Source of the DNA: an uncultured Pelagibacteraceae bacterium
Lineage (GTDB): Bacteria; Pseudomonadota; Alphaproteobacteria; Pelagibacterales; Pelagibacteraceae
Assembly: GCA_902613915.1 (NCBI GenBank)
Contig: CACMJB010000007.1
Location: 1-54,062, forward strand
Length of the DNA stretch: 54,062 nucleotides
Direction: 5' to 3'
Shown: in pieces, positions 16,837 through 24,655 of the stretch
How positions within the stretch are numbered: position 1 is the stretch's first letter
How the letters are laid out: every line of letters starts with the position of its first letter
Made by a program: the position numbers and the translations under genes
Notes under the pieces: model-generated
Databases searched by the model: none
What the model was told of the DNA's origin: nothing
The model's input: only the letters and a program-made list of their open reading frames with translations

Positions 16837-18053
16837 ACTGGTTTTAAATTTCTCTCGATTGGTTTTTCATCTATAGGTAAATGGACTACAGTAGCAAAGA
16901 TAGATAAAGCGATAGCAATGTACCAAGCATAATCATAGCTTCCGTATACATCAAAATAATAACCTCCAAGATAAGCGCCTGCAAAGGCTCCTAATTGATG
17001 ACTTAAAAACACAATACCAAAGAGCAGACTTAAATATTTTGTGCCAAATATCTGAGCAACTATTCCATTAGTTGGAGGTATAGTTGATAACCAAAGCATA
17101 CCAAATGTGCATCCAAAGAAAATTGCCATGTAAATTGATGGCGGTGAAAAAATAAAAATACAGATAATTACTGCTCTTAAGAAGTACAACACGCTTAAAA
17201 GTTTTTTCTTACTATATTTTGTTCCTAAATAACCAATTCCAAGAGTACCAGCTATGTTGAACAAACCAATTAAAGATAAAATAATCGTAGCAGACCAACC
17301 ACCTAATCCTCTATCTTGCATATATCCAGGTACATGTGTGCCAACCAAAGTAATTTGAAAACCACAAACAAAAAAACCTAAAACCAGCAAAACATAACCT
17401 TTATGGGTAAATGCTTCAGCCAAAGCTTCTCTAAAATTTTGATTTTTAATTGTTGTTGGTGAATTAGCTTCAATTTTTTTTGGAATTATAAATAATGAAG
17501 CAATTCCTCCAAATACAATAAAATAAAGAAAGTATTTTAACGTTTGTTCCCATCCAACAGTCCCTAATGTGTATTTTGTGAATAGAGGAGCTAAAAAATA
17601 TCCAACAGACGCAGCGGCAGTAACAATTCCTGTAGCAATGGTTCTTTGCTCATTAGAAAAATGTTTTCCTACTTCTGATACTGGAACGCTCATTGCGGTA
17701 GCTCCAAGAGCAATACCAACAAGCACACCTAAACTGATTTGAAAATAAATACCAGTATTTGGTCCTGAATAAAGCATGTAAATCCCAACGCCAAATATAA
17801 CAAAGCCAATAAATACAGATTTGCTGCCACCAAATTTGTCTGCTAATAAACCAAAAATTGGTGCAAACATTCCCCAAAACAACATTTGAATTCCAATCGC
17901 TAAACCAAATTCAGTTCTTGTGCAATTAAGTCCTTCTTCAAAAGCACTAAAAAAAAGTCCAAAAGTTTGTCTCAAACCCATTGAGACTAAAATAGCCACG
18001 CAAGCAGCTAACATTGTTATTAAGGCAATTTTGTTTGGAATAAATTTTAACAC
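16833..18053 (-). CDS. MFS transporter (OFA/monocarboxylate-like)
   Basis: 406 aa, twelve-span major facilitator. The loop 2-3 motif GLLADKFGGSKSVFIG is visible in the N-terminal half, and YLGTKYSKKKLLS is the equivalent in the second half. SMGLRQTFGLFFSAFEEGL in the first span resembles the oxalate/formate and monocarboxylate subfamily. It overlaps the metC-like stop by one base, so it is in one transcript with that gene. Substrate unknown; a carboxylic acid or a sulfur amino acid product is plausible. Confidence 0.82.
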   Translation of the reverse strand: MLKFIPNKIALITMLAACVAILVSMGLRQTFGLFFSAFEEGLNCTRTEFGLAIGIQMLFWGMFAPIFGLLADKFGGSKSVFIGFVIFGVGIYMLYSGPNTGIYFQISLGVLVGIALGATAMSVPVSEVGKHFSNEQRTIATGIVTAAASVGYFLAPLFTKYTLGTVGWEQTLKYFLYFIVFGGIASLFIIPKKIEANSPTTIKNQNFREALAEAFTHKGYVLLVLGFFVCGFQITLVGTHVPGYMQDRGLGGWSATIILSLIGLFNIAGTLGIGYLGTKYSKKKLLSVLYFLRAVIICIFIFSPPSIYMAIFFGCTFGMLWLSTIPPTNGIVAQIFGTKYLSLLFGIVFLSHQLGAFAGAYLGGYYFDVYGSYDYAWYIAIALSIFATVVHLPIDEKPIERNLKPV

Positions 18054-19246
18054 TACTTAATGTATCTTAAAGATTTCTTTAAATCATTAATTAAATCTTT
18101 TGGTTCCTCTAAGCCAATATGTAATCTTACTAAATGTTCATCCTTATTAAATCTAAAGTATCTTCTTCCTTGACTATATTCATCCTTGCTTGCTCTTAGC
18201 TCTTGTAAAATTGCTAAACTTTCAAATCCACCCCAGCTATAACCAATACCAAACAATTCTAATGAATTAACAAACTTTATCACTGAAGATTTATTTTTAC
18301 TTTTAATTACAATTGAAAATAAACCTGTTGCCCCTGAGTAATATTTTTTCCAAAGTTTATAATTTTTACTTGCTGGTTTGTGTGGATAAAGAATTTCAAT
18401 AATTTTTTTTTGTTTCTTTAAAAAATTAATGATTATTTTTGTATTTTCATAATGTTGTTTAAGCCTTGTATCTAATGTTCTCAACCCTCTGATAATCAAA
18501 TAAGCTTCATCTGCAGCCATTCTATAACCAGAAAGTTTATAAAAAAACATTATTTTTTTAAAAACTTTTTTATTTACTGCCAAAGAACCTCCCATTGCAT
18601 CAGAATGACCAGAAAAATATTTAGTTGCAGAAGAAAAAGACATGTCAAAACCTAGCTCTAATGGTTTTAAATATAATGGGGTTCCCCATGTATTATCTAA
18701 TAATGTTAAAATATTATTTTTTTTTGCTAAACTAACAATCTTAGATAAATCTTGAAATTCAAATGTAATACTTCCTGGATTTTCAACTAAAATCATTTTA
18801 GTTTTTTTGTTTAGTTTGCTCTTGAGATCTTCGAAAGAATCTGGATTATAAAATGTAGCATTTATATTAAATTCTTTAAGAAGCTTTTCAGAAATTTCTT
18901 TTGTTGGACCATAAACATTATCAGAAACTAAAATTTCATCACCTGGCCTACATAAGCTCATCAATGCTAAAGCTATTCCACCGAAACCTGTACCAGTTAG
19001 GAAAACATGATAAGCATTTTCAAGTTCCTTAAGAATATTTTCAAGTTCTATCGTAGTAGAACTTCCATATCGGCCATAAGAATAGTGTGTTATTTTTTTG
19101 TTTTGTTTAATTTTTAATTCATGTTTTTTTAGCTCTTGCATGGTGTCGAACAAGATTGTTGAGGCTCTTGTGACAGAAGGATTAGCTGAACGATTTGTGT
19201 TATCTTTTGAAGGACGCTTTAAATAGGTTTTTATTGATCTTTTCAT
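18053..19246 (-). CDS. metC: Cystathionine beta-lyase-like PLP enzyme (Cys/Met metabolism family)
   Basis: 397 aa fold-type I PLP protein. Seen: YGRYGSSTTIELENILKELE, GTGFGGIALALMSL, the PLP-binding Asp in LLDNTWGTPLY, and the Schiff-base Lys in SSATKYFSGHSDAMGG. These fit MetC-type lyases, which cleave cystathionine to homocysteine, pyruvate and ammonia. The conserved ASTILFDTMQEL near the N-terminus is also typical of MetC. A cystathionine gamma-lyase or C-S lyase acting on another thioether cannot be excluded. The downstream transporter overlaps by one base. Confidence 0.83.
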   Translation of the reverse strand: MKRSIKTYLKRPSKDNTNRSANPSVTRASTILFDTMQELKKHELKIKQNKKITHYSYGRYGSSTTIELENILKELENAYHVFLTGTGFGGIALALMSLCRPGDEILVSDNVYGPTKEISEKLLKEFNINATFYNPDSFEDLKSKLNKKTKMILVENPGSITFEFQDLSKIVSLAKKNNILTLLDNTWGTPLYLKPLELGFDMSFSSATKYFSGHSDAMGGSLAVNKKVFKKIMFFYKLSGYRMAADEAYLIIRGLRTLDTRLKQHYENTKIIINFLKKQKKIIEILYPHKPASKNYKLWKKYYSGATGLFSIVIKSKNKSSVIKFVNSLELFGIGYSWGGFESLAILQELRASKDEYSQGRRYFRFNKDEHLVRLHIGLEEPKDLINDLKKSLRYIK

Positions 19247-19310
19247 AATTAATATATTTGAAACTTATATAATAATTAGTTAATTAAGATATATAAAAGG
19301 AGGCAAAAAT

Positions 19311-19394
19311 ATGGGATACCCTAAAAAACACCGTGGGCGAAGAAAAATCGGCTCGAAAAAAAGAAGAGCGCGAAAAAGAAACAAAAAAAAATAA
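19311..19394 (+). CDS. 27-aa highly basic peptide, ribosomal-protein-like
   Basis: ATG at 19311 with a textbook AGGAGG eight bases upstream, unusual for this AT-rich genome where most starts have weak sites. The product begins MGYPKKHRGRRKIG and ends RKRNKKK; 18 of 27 residues are Lys, Arg or His. Codons CGT, CGA and GCG raise the local GC above the surroundings. The composition resembles tiny ribosome-associated proteins such as bTHX or the AURKAIP1-domain peptides, but I do not see a firm match to either. The next gene begins 15 bases later. Confidence 0.65.
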   Translation: MGYPKKHRGRRKIGSKKRRARKRNKKK

Positions 19395-19409
19395 TCTCTA
19401 AAAAACTTT

Positions 19410-20111
19410 ATGAAAGAAATAACTCAAATTAGAAAATTGAGTCTTTGGGTTTTTTTTACTCCTTTGTTAGCAATAAATTTATGTCTTTTCATTTCTCAAA
19501 ATCCTGAGTTTCTTGAGAATACAATTTTTATAGTTGATCAAATTGGTCGTTCAGGATTTTCAATTCCTTATATCGATGGAAGTTTATCTATAAGTAGAGC
19601 CTCAAGAACTTTTCCCCAGTACCTAATATTTAAACCAGCAATGATTTTTACAGCCATAATTCTTTATTTTTACTGGCTGAGTAATAATAATTTAGTAAAT
19701 AAATTAAAAACAACAAATATAAATTATAAATTTAAAACTTTTGGAATTTTATCAGCAATTTTTTTAGCAATTCATTCAATTTTTCTTGGAATAAAATTTG
19801 ATATTCAAATTTACAAATTAATGAGAAGAGTTGTTTTACTTCTATTTATTATATTTGAAATTATTGCACAAGGTATACTTGTTTATCATTTTTATAAAAT
19901 TAAAGATAAACTTGAAGAATTAATTAATAAAAAAGTTCTAATAATGAAAATGATTTTAGTTTCAATATTAGCTACAGTTGGAATATTAAGTTTACCGATA
20001 CTGTTAGATAAAGGGAACACACAATTTAAACATGCTTTGGAATGGAATTATTTTGTTGGAGTAATTTTATTTTATTTATTTTCCAGATTTTTTTGGAGAA
20101 GAACCACATAA
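19410..20111 (+). CDS. Polytopic membrane protein of unknown function
   Basis: 233 aa with about six hydrophobic segments. A first span is followed by a conserved-looking extracytoplasmic loop (VDQIGRSGFSIPYIDGSLSISRA), then FPQYLIFKPAMIFTAIILYFYW, and a late KHALEWNYFVGVILFYLFSRFFW. A His-Ala-x-Glu-Trp next to the last span recalls Frag1/DRAM/Sfk1-type proteins, which is only a resemblance. It follows the 27-aa gene by 15 bases and ends at the 3' hairpin of the opposite-strand RNA. Confidence 0.7.
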   Translation: MKEITQIRKLSLWVFFTPLLAINLCLFISQNPEFLENTIFIVDQIGRSGFSIPYIDGSLSISRASRTFPQYLIFKPAMIFTAIILYFYWLSNNNLVNKLKTTNINYKFKTFGILSAIFLAIHSIFLGIKFDIQIYKLMRRVVLLLFIIFEIIAQGILVYHFYKIKDKLEELINKKVLIMKMILVSILATVGILSLPILLDKGNTQFKHALEWNYFVGVILFYLFSRFFWRRTT

Positions 20112-20280
20112 ATTTCTAGGCTTTCGCCCAGAAATTTAGTAGTTTTGGCTCGTCGTTTTAGGCGCTACCGCCAAGCCATCCCGATGAACTATTCTAGCGC
20201 TACTAGGTTCACCTTTCTGCCCTTTGAGCTTGAACCTCTCGGTTTTTCCCCAAATGGCCAGTTAAGAGTTGCCTCTTAAT
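20105..20280 (-). ncRNA. Structured RNA of unassigned family, 3' of mnmA
   Basis: This 238-base gap has no plausible ORF and is clearly richer in G and C than its surroundings. On the minus strand it folds into local hairpins: TTAAGAG-GCAA-CTCTTAA (20262-20279), AACC-GAGA-GGTT, GGCG-GTAG-CGCC, and a terminal AAATTTCTGGGC-GAAA-GCCTAGAAATTT (20110-20137). GGTTCA/TGAACC and TAGTAG/CTACTA can pair at longer range. Three loops are GNRA type only when read on the minus strand, which fixes the orientation. I could not match tmRNA, RNase P, SRP RNA, 6S or a known riboswitch. Ends are approximate. Confidence 0.65.
20110..20137 (-). terminator. Terminal GAAA-loop hairpin of the structured RNA
   Basis: A 12-base-pair stem (one G-T pair) closed by GAAA, minus strand. 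It overlaps the stop codon of the plus-strand membrane protein by two bases. It could end both transcripts. The downstream minus-strand sequence is not a strong U-tract, so it may be a structural element and not a classical terminator. Confidence 0.5.
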
Positions 20281-20349
20281 TATTTTTATTAAAACATATT
20301 GTAAAAAAATTGTTATCACTTAAAACGTGTGAGAGTTATAAGATGTTAA

Positions 20350-21477
20350 CTAAGTGGATAAATTTTTATTAAATGTCTTATGTATCCAGCCACCACCTAA
20401 AACTTTATCCCCAATATCATCTTTTGAATAAAAAACGCATGCTTGACCTGGCGAAATTCCAGTTTCTTTATCTAAAATTTCTACATCTGCTAAATTATCT
20501 TTAATTTTTATTTTAGCTTTCAATAGTCTTCCTGTAGACCTCACTTTAATGTTTATCAAATCTTTAAATTCTTTTTCTGAACCTAAAATATTAAGCTCTC
20601 TTAATTTAATCTTTTTTATTTCTAAATACTCTTTTTCTCCAACTATAATTGAATTATTATCTGCATTGATATTTATGACATATAAAGGATTATTACTTGT
20701 AATTTTAATTCCTTTTCTTTGGCCAATTGTATAATTGATTATACCCTCGTGTTCACCGATTTGTTTTCCTTCCAAATCTAAAATTTTTCCAGGTTTAAAA
20801 GACTCAGGTCGAAACTTTTTAATTACAGATGCATAATCACCATTAGGTACAAAACAAATATCTTGGCTGTCTGGTTTAGTGGCTACATTTAAATTTAATC
20901 TCTCGGCTATTTTTCTTGTTTCTGACTTATCTATTTCACCTAAAGGAAATCTTAAAAAGTCTAGTTGTTCTTGTGTTGTGCTGAACAAAAAATAACTTTG
21001 ATCTCTATTTTGATCTTTGGCTCTATACATACTAGCATGTCCGTTGCTTTGGACTCTAGAAACGTAATGACCTGTAATTAATGCGTCTGCTTTAAGATCT
21101 TTTGCATACTTAAATAAATCTCTAAATTTTACGGTTTGATTACACTGAACACAGGGAATTGGGGTTTCTCCTGCAGTATAACTATCTATAAATGAATCAA
21201 TTACCTCAGCCTTAAATTTTTTTTGATAGAATAAGATTTTGTGTTCAATATTAATGTTTTCTGAAACTCTTTTTGCATCTAAAATGTCTTGTCCAGCGCA
21301 ACATTGTCTTCCTTCTTTCGATTGTTTATTATCATCATACAATTTTAAAGTTATACCTGTAACATCATAACCTTCTTGCTTCACAAGTGCTGCCACTACA
21401 GAGGAGTCAACCCCACCAGACATAGCAACAACAACTTTGGTCTCTTTTTTCGGTTTATTAATTCCTAGTGAATTCAT
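20350..21477 (-). CDS. mnmA: tRNA-specific 2-thiouridylase MnmA
   Basis: 375 aa. It adds sulfur to U34 of tRNA-Lys, -Glu and -Gln, using ATP and persulfide sulfur. Seen: the PP-loop SGGVDSS (residues 20-26), the catalytic Cys112 in [10 protein letters not shown] and Cys208 in [20 protein letters not shown], and the C-terminal beta-barrel ending with [10 protein letters not shown] and LGGGWI. An N-terminal stretch of about 13 residues precedes the usual start of homology. The gene is followed on the same strand by the structured RNA. Confidence 0.96.
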   Translation of the reverse strand: MNSLGINKPKKETKVVVAMSGGVDSSVVAALVKQEGYDVTGITLKLYDDNKQSKEGRQCCAGQDILDAKRVSENINIEHKILFYQKKFKAEVIDSFIDSYTAGETPIPCVQCNQTVKFRDLFKYAKDLKADALITGHYVSRVQSNGHASMYRAKDQNRDQSYFLFSTTQEQLDFLRFPLGEIDKSETRKIAERLNLNVATKPDSQDICFVPNGDYASVIKKFRPESFKPGKILDLEGKQIGEHEGIINYTIGQRKGIKITSNNPLYVININADNNSIIVGEKEYLEIKKIKLRELNILGSEKEFKDLINIKVRSTGRLLKAKIKIKDNLADVEILDKETGISPGQACVFYSKDDIGDKVLGGGWIHKTFNKNLST

Positions 21478-21513
21478 ATTTAAAGTGTATAATCCATATT
21501 ATAATAATTTTCC

Positions 21514-21696
21514 ATGATGCTAATTGATTTTGAACCAGGGGATTATGTTAGAAATCCTGCAAATAAAGATTGGGGCATAGGTCAAGTCCAATCAATAATT
21601 GGCAATAAAGTTACCGTTAACTTTGAAAATTACGGTAAAAGAGTAATAAATGTTGAAAACGTAAATCTTGAAAAAATCAGCAATGAAACAGAGTGA
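21514..21696 (+). CDS. DUF3553 small protein
   Basis: 60 aa. EPGDYVRNPANKDWGIGQV and NKVTVNFENYGKRVI give the compact all-beta, SH3-like pattern of DUF3553 (VxHPxxxDWGxGQVQS, VTVNFExxGK). Such proteins look like small nucleic-acid or protein-binding barrels. The ATG (21514) is divergent from mnmA, 36 bases away. The 3' end overlaps the cysQ start by 14 bases, so the two are translated together. Confidence 0.85.
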   Translation: MMLIDFEPGDYVRNPANKDWGIGQVQSIIGNKVTVNFENYGKRVINVENVNLEKISNETE

Positions 21697-22462
21697 ATTA
21701 AAAACTATAAGTGAAAATTTAATCAATACATTCGAGGAAGCTGGTAAAGTTTCTATCGATCTGTACAAAAAAGGTTTAAAAATCGAAATCAAAGAAGATA
21801 AGTCACCTGTTAGTAATGGAGATTTAAAAGTGAATGAATTAATTACGAACAAAATTAAAAATATTACCCCAAATCTTCCAATCGTCTCTGAAGAAACTGT
21901 TGATTTAAATGTAAAAAATACAGCTAAGATATTTTGGTTAATAGATCCTATAGATGGAACCAAAGAATATATAGCTGGTAAAGATGAATACACATTAAAT
22001 GCAGCTTTAGTGATTAATACTGTTCCAGTACTTGGTTTAGTAGGGGTGCCAAAAAAAAATAGATTATTTTTTTCCTACGGAGCTGGTGAAAGCTATTTAA
22101 TTGAAGCAGGAAAAACAAAAAAATTAAATTGCGCCAAACAACAACCTGCTGGCAAAATTGTTGCTCTATCTAGTGTAGTAAAACCTTCGGATATAATTTT
22201 AAATAAATTGAAAGAATATAATGTTAACTCAATTGTAAAGATGGCTAGTTCATATAAATTTTGTGTAATAGCTACAGGCGAATATGATATTTATGCTGCT
22301 AGAGAAAGAGCAAATGAATGGGACTATGCAGCAGGTCATGCTGTTGCTCAAAATGCTGGGGCAATAATAAAAACTCTTGATGAAAAACCTTTTTTATATG
22401 GAAAAGAAGATTATAGAAATCCTAGCTTATTAATAAAAAGAGCAGAAAAATTAGATGTTTAA
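21683..22462 (+). CDS. cysQ: 3'(2'),5'-bisphosphate nucleotidase
   Basis: The ATG at 21683 gives 259 aa; a TTG at 21668 lies deeper in the previous gene and is less likely. Inositol-monophosphatase fold: SEE in IVSEETVDLN, the metal-binding DPIDGTKEYI, and the second metal site EWDYAAGHAVAQNAGA. CysQ hydrolyses PAP to AMP and phosphate, relieving inhibition of sulfur assimilation. The ISENLINTFEEAGKVSIDLYKKG start is typical of CysQ. It overlaps a 47-aa membrane gene by 8 bases. Confidence 0.88.
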   Translation: MKQSELKTISENLINTFEEAGKVSIDLYKKGLKIEIKEDKSPVSNGDLKVNELITNKIKNITPNLPIVSEETVDLNVKNTAKIFWLIDPIDGTKEYIAGKDEYTLNAALVINTVPVLGLVGVPKKNRLFFSYGAGESYLIEAGKTKKLNCAKQQPAGKIVALSSVVKPSDIILNKLKEYNVNSIVKMASSYKFCVIATGEYDIYAARERANEWDYAAGHAVAQNAGAIIKTLDEKPFLYGKEDYRNPSLLIKRAEKLDV

Positions 22463-22598
22463 AACTATAGCTATTATAATCTTATCTGTAACTTTTTTTG
22501 GAGTTTTGTTTTTTATATTAGTTAGGAATGCTCTTAAAAGAAAACTTGATATTTTAGTTGAGGAAGAAAAAAAGAAAAAATCAGATAATCTTGACTAA
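22455..22598 (+). CDS. 47-aa single-span membrane protein
   Basis: Starts at the ATG overlapping the cysQ stop by 8 bases. One hydrophobic helix (TIAIIILSVTFFGVLFFILV, residues 4-23) is followed by a positively and then negatively charged tail (RNALKRKLD, VEEEKKKKSDNLD), giving an N-out or N-in anchor with a cytosolic charged helix. Its last 18 bases overlap the 3' end of recX on the other strand. It fills the gap after cysQ exactly, which supports it being real. No family recognised. Confidence 0.55.
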   Translation: MFKTIAIIILSVTFFGVLFFILVRNALKRKLDILVEEEKKKKSDNLD

Positions 22599-23141
22599 CT
22601 TATTAAATTCAGTTTTTTCCAAGTCTAAAACTCTCTTTGATAAATCAAAACTAAATCCACCTCTAGCTAAAATACCCATGTCCTTTTTATAAAATAATTC
22701 TCTATTAGCCTCTGGTCTTAGAGGCCCTATTCTTCTTCTTTTGCAAAGCTTTAAGGCCGAAACAAAATCTGGTTCAATCTCATCTTCTTTTATTTTATCT
22801 ATACTTTGTTTGATATGTTTATAGTCTATACCTTTATTTCTTAGAGATTGATTTATTTTGTTTAAAGAATATCCCCTTCTTAAAAACATTCTTGCTTTAG
22901 AATCTGAATACAATTCATCATTTAAAATTCTATTTTTTTCTAAATTTAAAATTATTTCATCAATTATCGCTGTAACTTCTTTTTTTGATTTTGTTCCCTT
23001 AATTTTTGTTAAATACTTCTTCAGTAAATAAACTTTTAACTGTTGTTTAGACGGGCTATATTTTTCTAAATATGAATATGCTAAGTCTCTGAGATTAGTA
23101 GTTAAATCTTCAAAATCACTTTTATTAGCTGTGGGATTCAT
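22581..23141 (-). CDS. recX: RecX-like regulatory protein
   Basis: 186 aa, helical throughout, with three RecX-type repeats of about 50 residues: DLAYSYLEKYSPSKQQLKVYLLKK, then ILNDELYSDSKARMFLRRGYSLNKI, then KLCKRRRIGPLRP. RecX binds RecA filaments and limits recombination. Starts at 23141 just before the divergent ABA4-like gene. Divergent from enterobacterial RecX but the repeat spacing and the YA...YL...S..eL..yL pattern fit. Confidence 0.8.
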   Translation of the reverse strand: MNPTANKSDFEDLTTNLRDLAYSYLEKYSPSKQQLKVYLLKKYLTKIKGTKSKKEVTAIIDEIILNLEKNRILNDELYSDSKARMFLRRGYSLNKINQSLRNKGIDYKHIKQSIDKIKEDEIEPDFVSALKLCKRRRIGPLRPEANRELFYKKDMGILARGGFSFDLSKRVLDLEKTEFNKLVKII

Positions 23142-23167
23142 GTAGCTAATATACTATATTATTTTTG

Positions 23168-23638
23168 ATGATAAATAATTTATTAACATTTTTAAATTCT
23201 GAAAATATTTATTTAATAGCTAATTTGGGAGTAATTCCCTTTTGGTTGTTATTAATTATTTTACCTAATCATCAAATAACAAATTTTTTTGTTCAATCAG
23301 TAATCGCACCACTTTTATTAGCTATAGGTTATGCTTATTTATCTTATGGTTTGTTTATAGAAGGAGATATATTTGATGGATTTGAATTATACAGTGGACT
23401 TGATGGTTTATATGCAATGTTTTCTAATGAAATATTATTGTTAATTTTCTGGTTACATTTTTTGTCTATAAGTTTATTTGCTGGAGCATGGATTGTTAGA
23501 GATGCAAGAAAATACCTAATTCCAAAAATAGTAATAATTCCATCATTAATTTTAACTTACTTCACAGGCCCAATTGGATTAGTCACTTATTGGTTTTTTA
23601 GAATTTTCTTTGCTAAAAAAATTAGCTTTAATGATTAA
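23168..23638 (+). CDS. ABA4-like (DUF4281) membrane protein
   Basis: The ATG at 23168 is preferred over the TTG at 23165, giving 156 aa. Four hydrophobic spans. The signature WLHFLSISLFAGAWIVRDARK followed by PSLILTYFTGPIGLVTYWFFR matches the ABA-deficient-4 family (W-H-x-x-x-DLF-x-G-x-W, GP-x-GL). In plants ABA4 is needed for neoxanthin formation; the bacterial role is unknown. It overlaps the next gene by 8 bases. Confidence 0.78.
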   Translation: MINNLLTFLNSENIYLIANLGVIPFWLLLIILPNHQITNFFVQSVIAPLLLAIGYAYLSYGLFIEGDIFDGFELYSGLDGLYAMFSNEILLLIFWLHFLSISLFAGAWIVRDARKYLIPKIVIIPSLILTYFTGPIGLVTYWFFRIFFAKKISFND

Positions 23639-24218
23639 ACCTTTTGATTTTTATTTTGACTTTGTAAGTCCTTATTCTTTTCTAGCTCATAAAGAGATTA
23701 GAAAAATTGAAAAAAAAGAAGGAATTAAATTCAGATACAAACCTATTTTAGTAGGAGGTTTGCATAATTTACATGGAATAAAAGCACCTGCTTTCATACC
23801 TGCCAAAGCAAAGCATATGATAAGAGATTGTAAACTGATAGCTGTTAAAAATGGTGTAAAATTTAAGTTTAATTCTTATTTTCCTATCCGAAGCTTAAAT
23901 TTAATGAGAGGTGTGTTTGTAGCTGAAGAGGATAATATTAAGAGTTACTATGTTGATAGTATTTTTAACACAATCTGGCAAGATGGTTTAAATATGAATG
24001 ATCAAGTGATTGTTGAAAAGGTTTTGAAAAATCTAAATATTAATCCAAAAACTTTTATTTTAAGATCAACTTCTTCTCAAATTAAAGACTCTCTTAGAAA
24101 AAAAACTAATGATGCTTATGAAAAAGGGATTTTTGGAGCTCCAACTTTTGTTGTAAATAATAAAATTTTTTGGGGTCAAGATAGAATTGAATTTGCTTTA
24201 GCAGAGTCCAATAAATAA
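23631..24218 (+). CDS. 2-hydroxychromene-2-carboxylate isomerase-like DsbA-fold protein
   Basis: The ATG at 23631 gives 195 aa; the upstream in-frame TTG at 23610 is inside the previous gene. FYFDFVSPYSFLA (from residue 5) is the thioredoxin/DsbA-fold start, with Ser replacing the CxxC, as in HCCA isomerases and kappa-class glutathione transferases. IFGAPTFVVNNKIFWGQDRIEF near the end holds the cis-Pro. These enzymes use glutathione for isomerisation or conjugation. The natural substrate here is unlikely to be naphthalene-derived. Abuts the rhodanese gene on the other strand. Confidence 0.85.
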   Translation: MIKPFDFYFDFVSPYSFLAHKEIRKIEKKEGIKFRYKPILVGGLHNLHGIKAPAFIPAKAKHMIRDCKLIAVKNGVKFKFNSYFPIRSLNLMRGVFVAEEDNIKSYYVDSIFNTIWQDGLNMNDQVIVEKVLKNLNINPKTFILRSTSSQIKDSLRKKTNDAYEKGIFGAPTFVVNNKIFWGQDRIEFALAESNK

Positions 24219-24617
24219 TTATTTTTTTTCTTTTTCGATAACTTTCAATCCACCTTTTTTTAAAGCATCAAATCCGCCATCAACGTGTGCTACATTTTCA
24301 AATCCCATATCTACTAATGATTTTGTGGCCAGAGCTGACCTCAGACCAAGTGCGCAAAATAAAACCATTTTCTTTAAATCTTTTATTTTGTTTGCCTTAT
24401 AATAAGAGCTCTCAGGATCTAACCAAAACTCTAACATTCCTCTTGGAATGTGCTTTGAATTTTCAATAGTTCCCTCTTTCCATAGCTCTCTAATATCTCT
24501 TACATCAATCAAAGTAATTTCTTTATTTTCAGCTAATTTTTTTACCTCTTCTGCTTTTAAAGTTTCAATACTTTTATTAGCTTCTTCAACTAATTTTTGA
24601 GATGATTTAATGTTCAT
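24219..24617 (-). CDS. Rhodanese-domain protein
   Basis: 132 aa, one rhodanese domain after a short helical leader. Seen: ITLIDVRDIRELWKEGTIENSKHIPRG and the active-site loop FCALGLRSA with Cys88, followed by GFENVAHVDGGFDAL. It can carry a persulfide or act as a sulfur transferase; it has no signal peptide, so it is cytosolic. HIPRG with a following EFW is common in this marine subfamily. It stands alone on the minus strand between two plus-strand genes. Confidence 0.88.
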   Translation of the reverse strand: MNIKSSQKLVEEANKSIETLKAEEVKKLAENKEITLIDVRDIRELWKEGTIENSKHIPRGMLEFWLDPESSYYKANKIKDLKKMVLFCALGLRSALATKSLVDMGFENVAHVDGGFDALKKGGLKVIEKEKK

Positions 24618-24655
24618 AGAAGATCAATATAAACTAATATATATAATTTAGTAAA

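Noticed and set aside
20105-20280. tRNA, tmRNA, RNase P or SRP RNA
   Set aside because: A T-loop-like GAGGTTCAAGCTC is present but no acceptor or anticodon arm. No tag ORF, no AGGAAAGTC/AGATGAATGG RNase P core and no GGAAGGAAGCAGC SRP loop was found.
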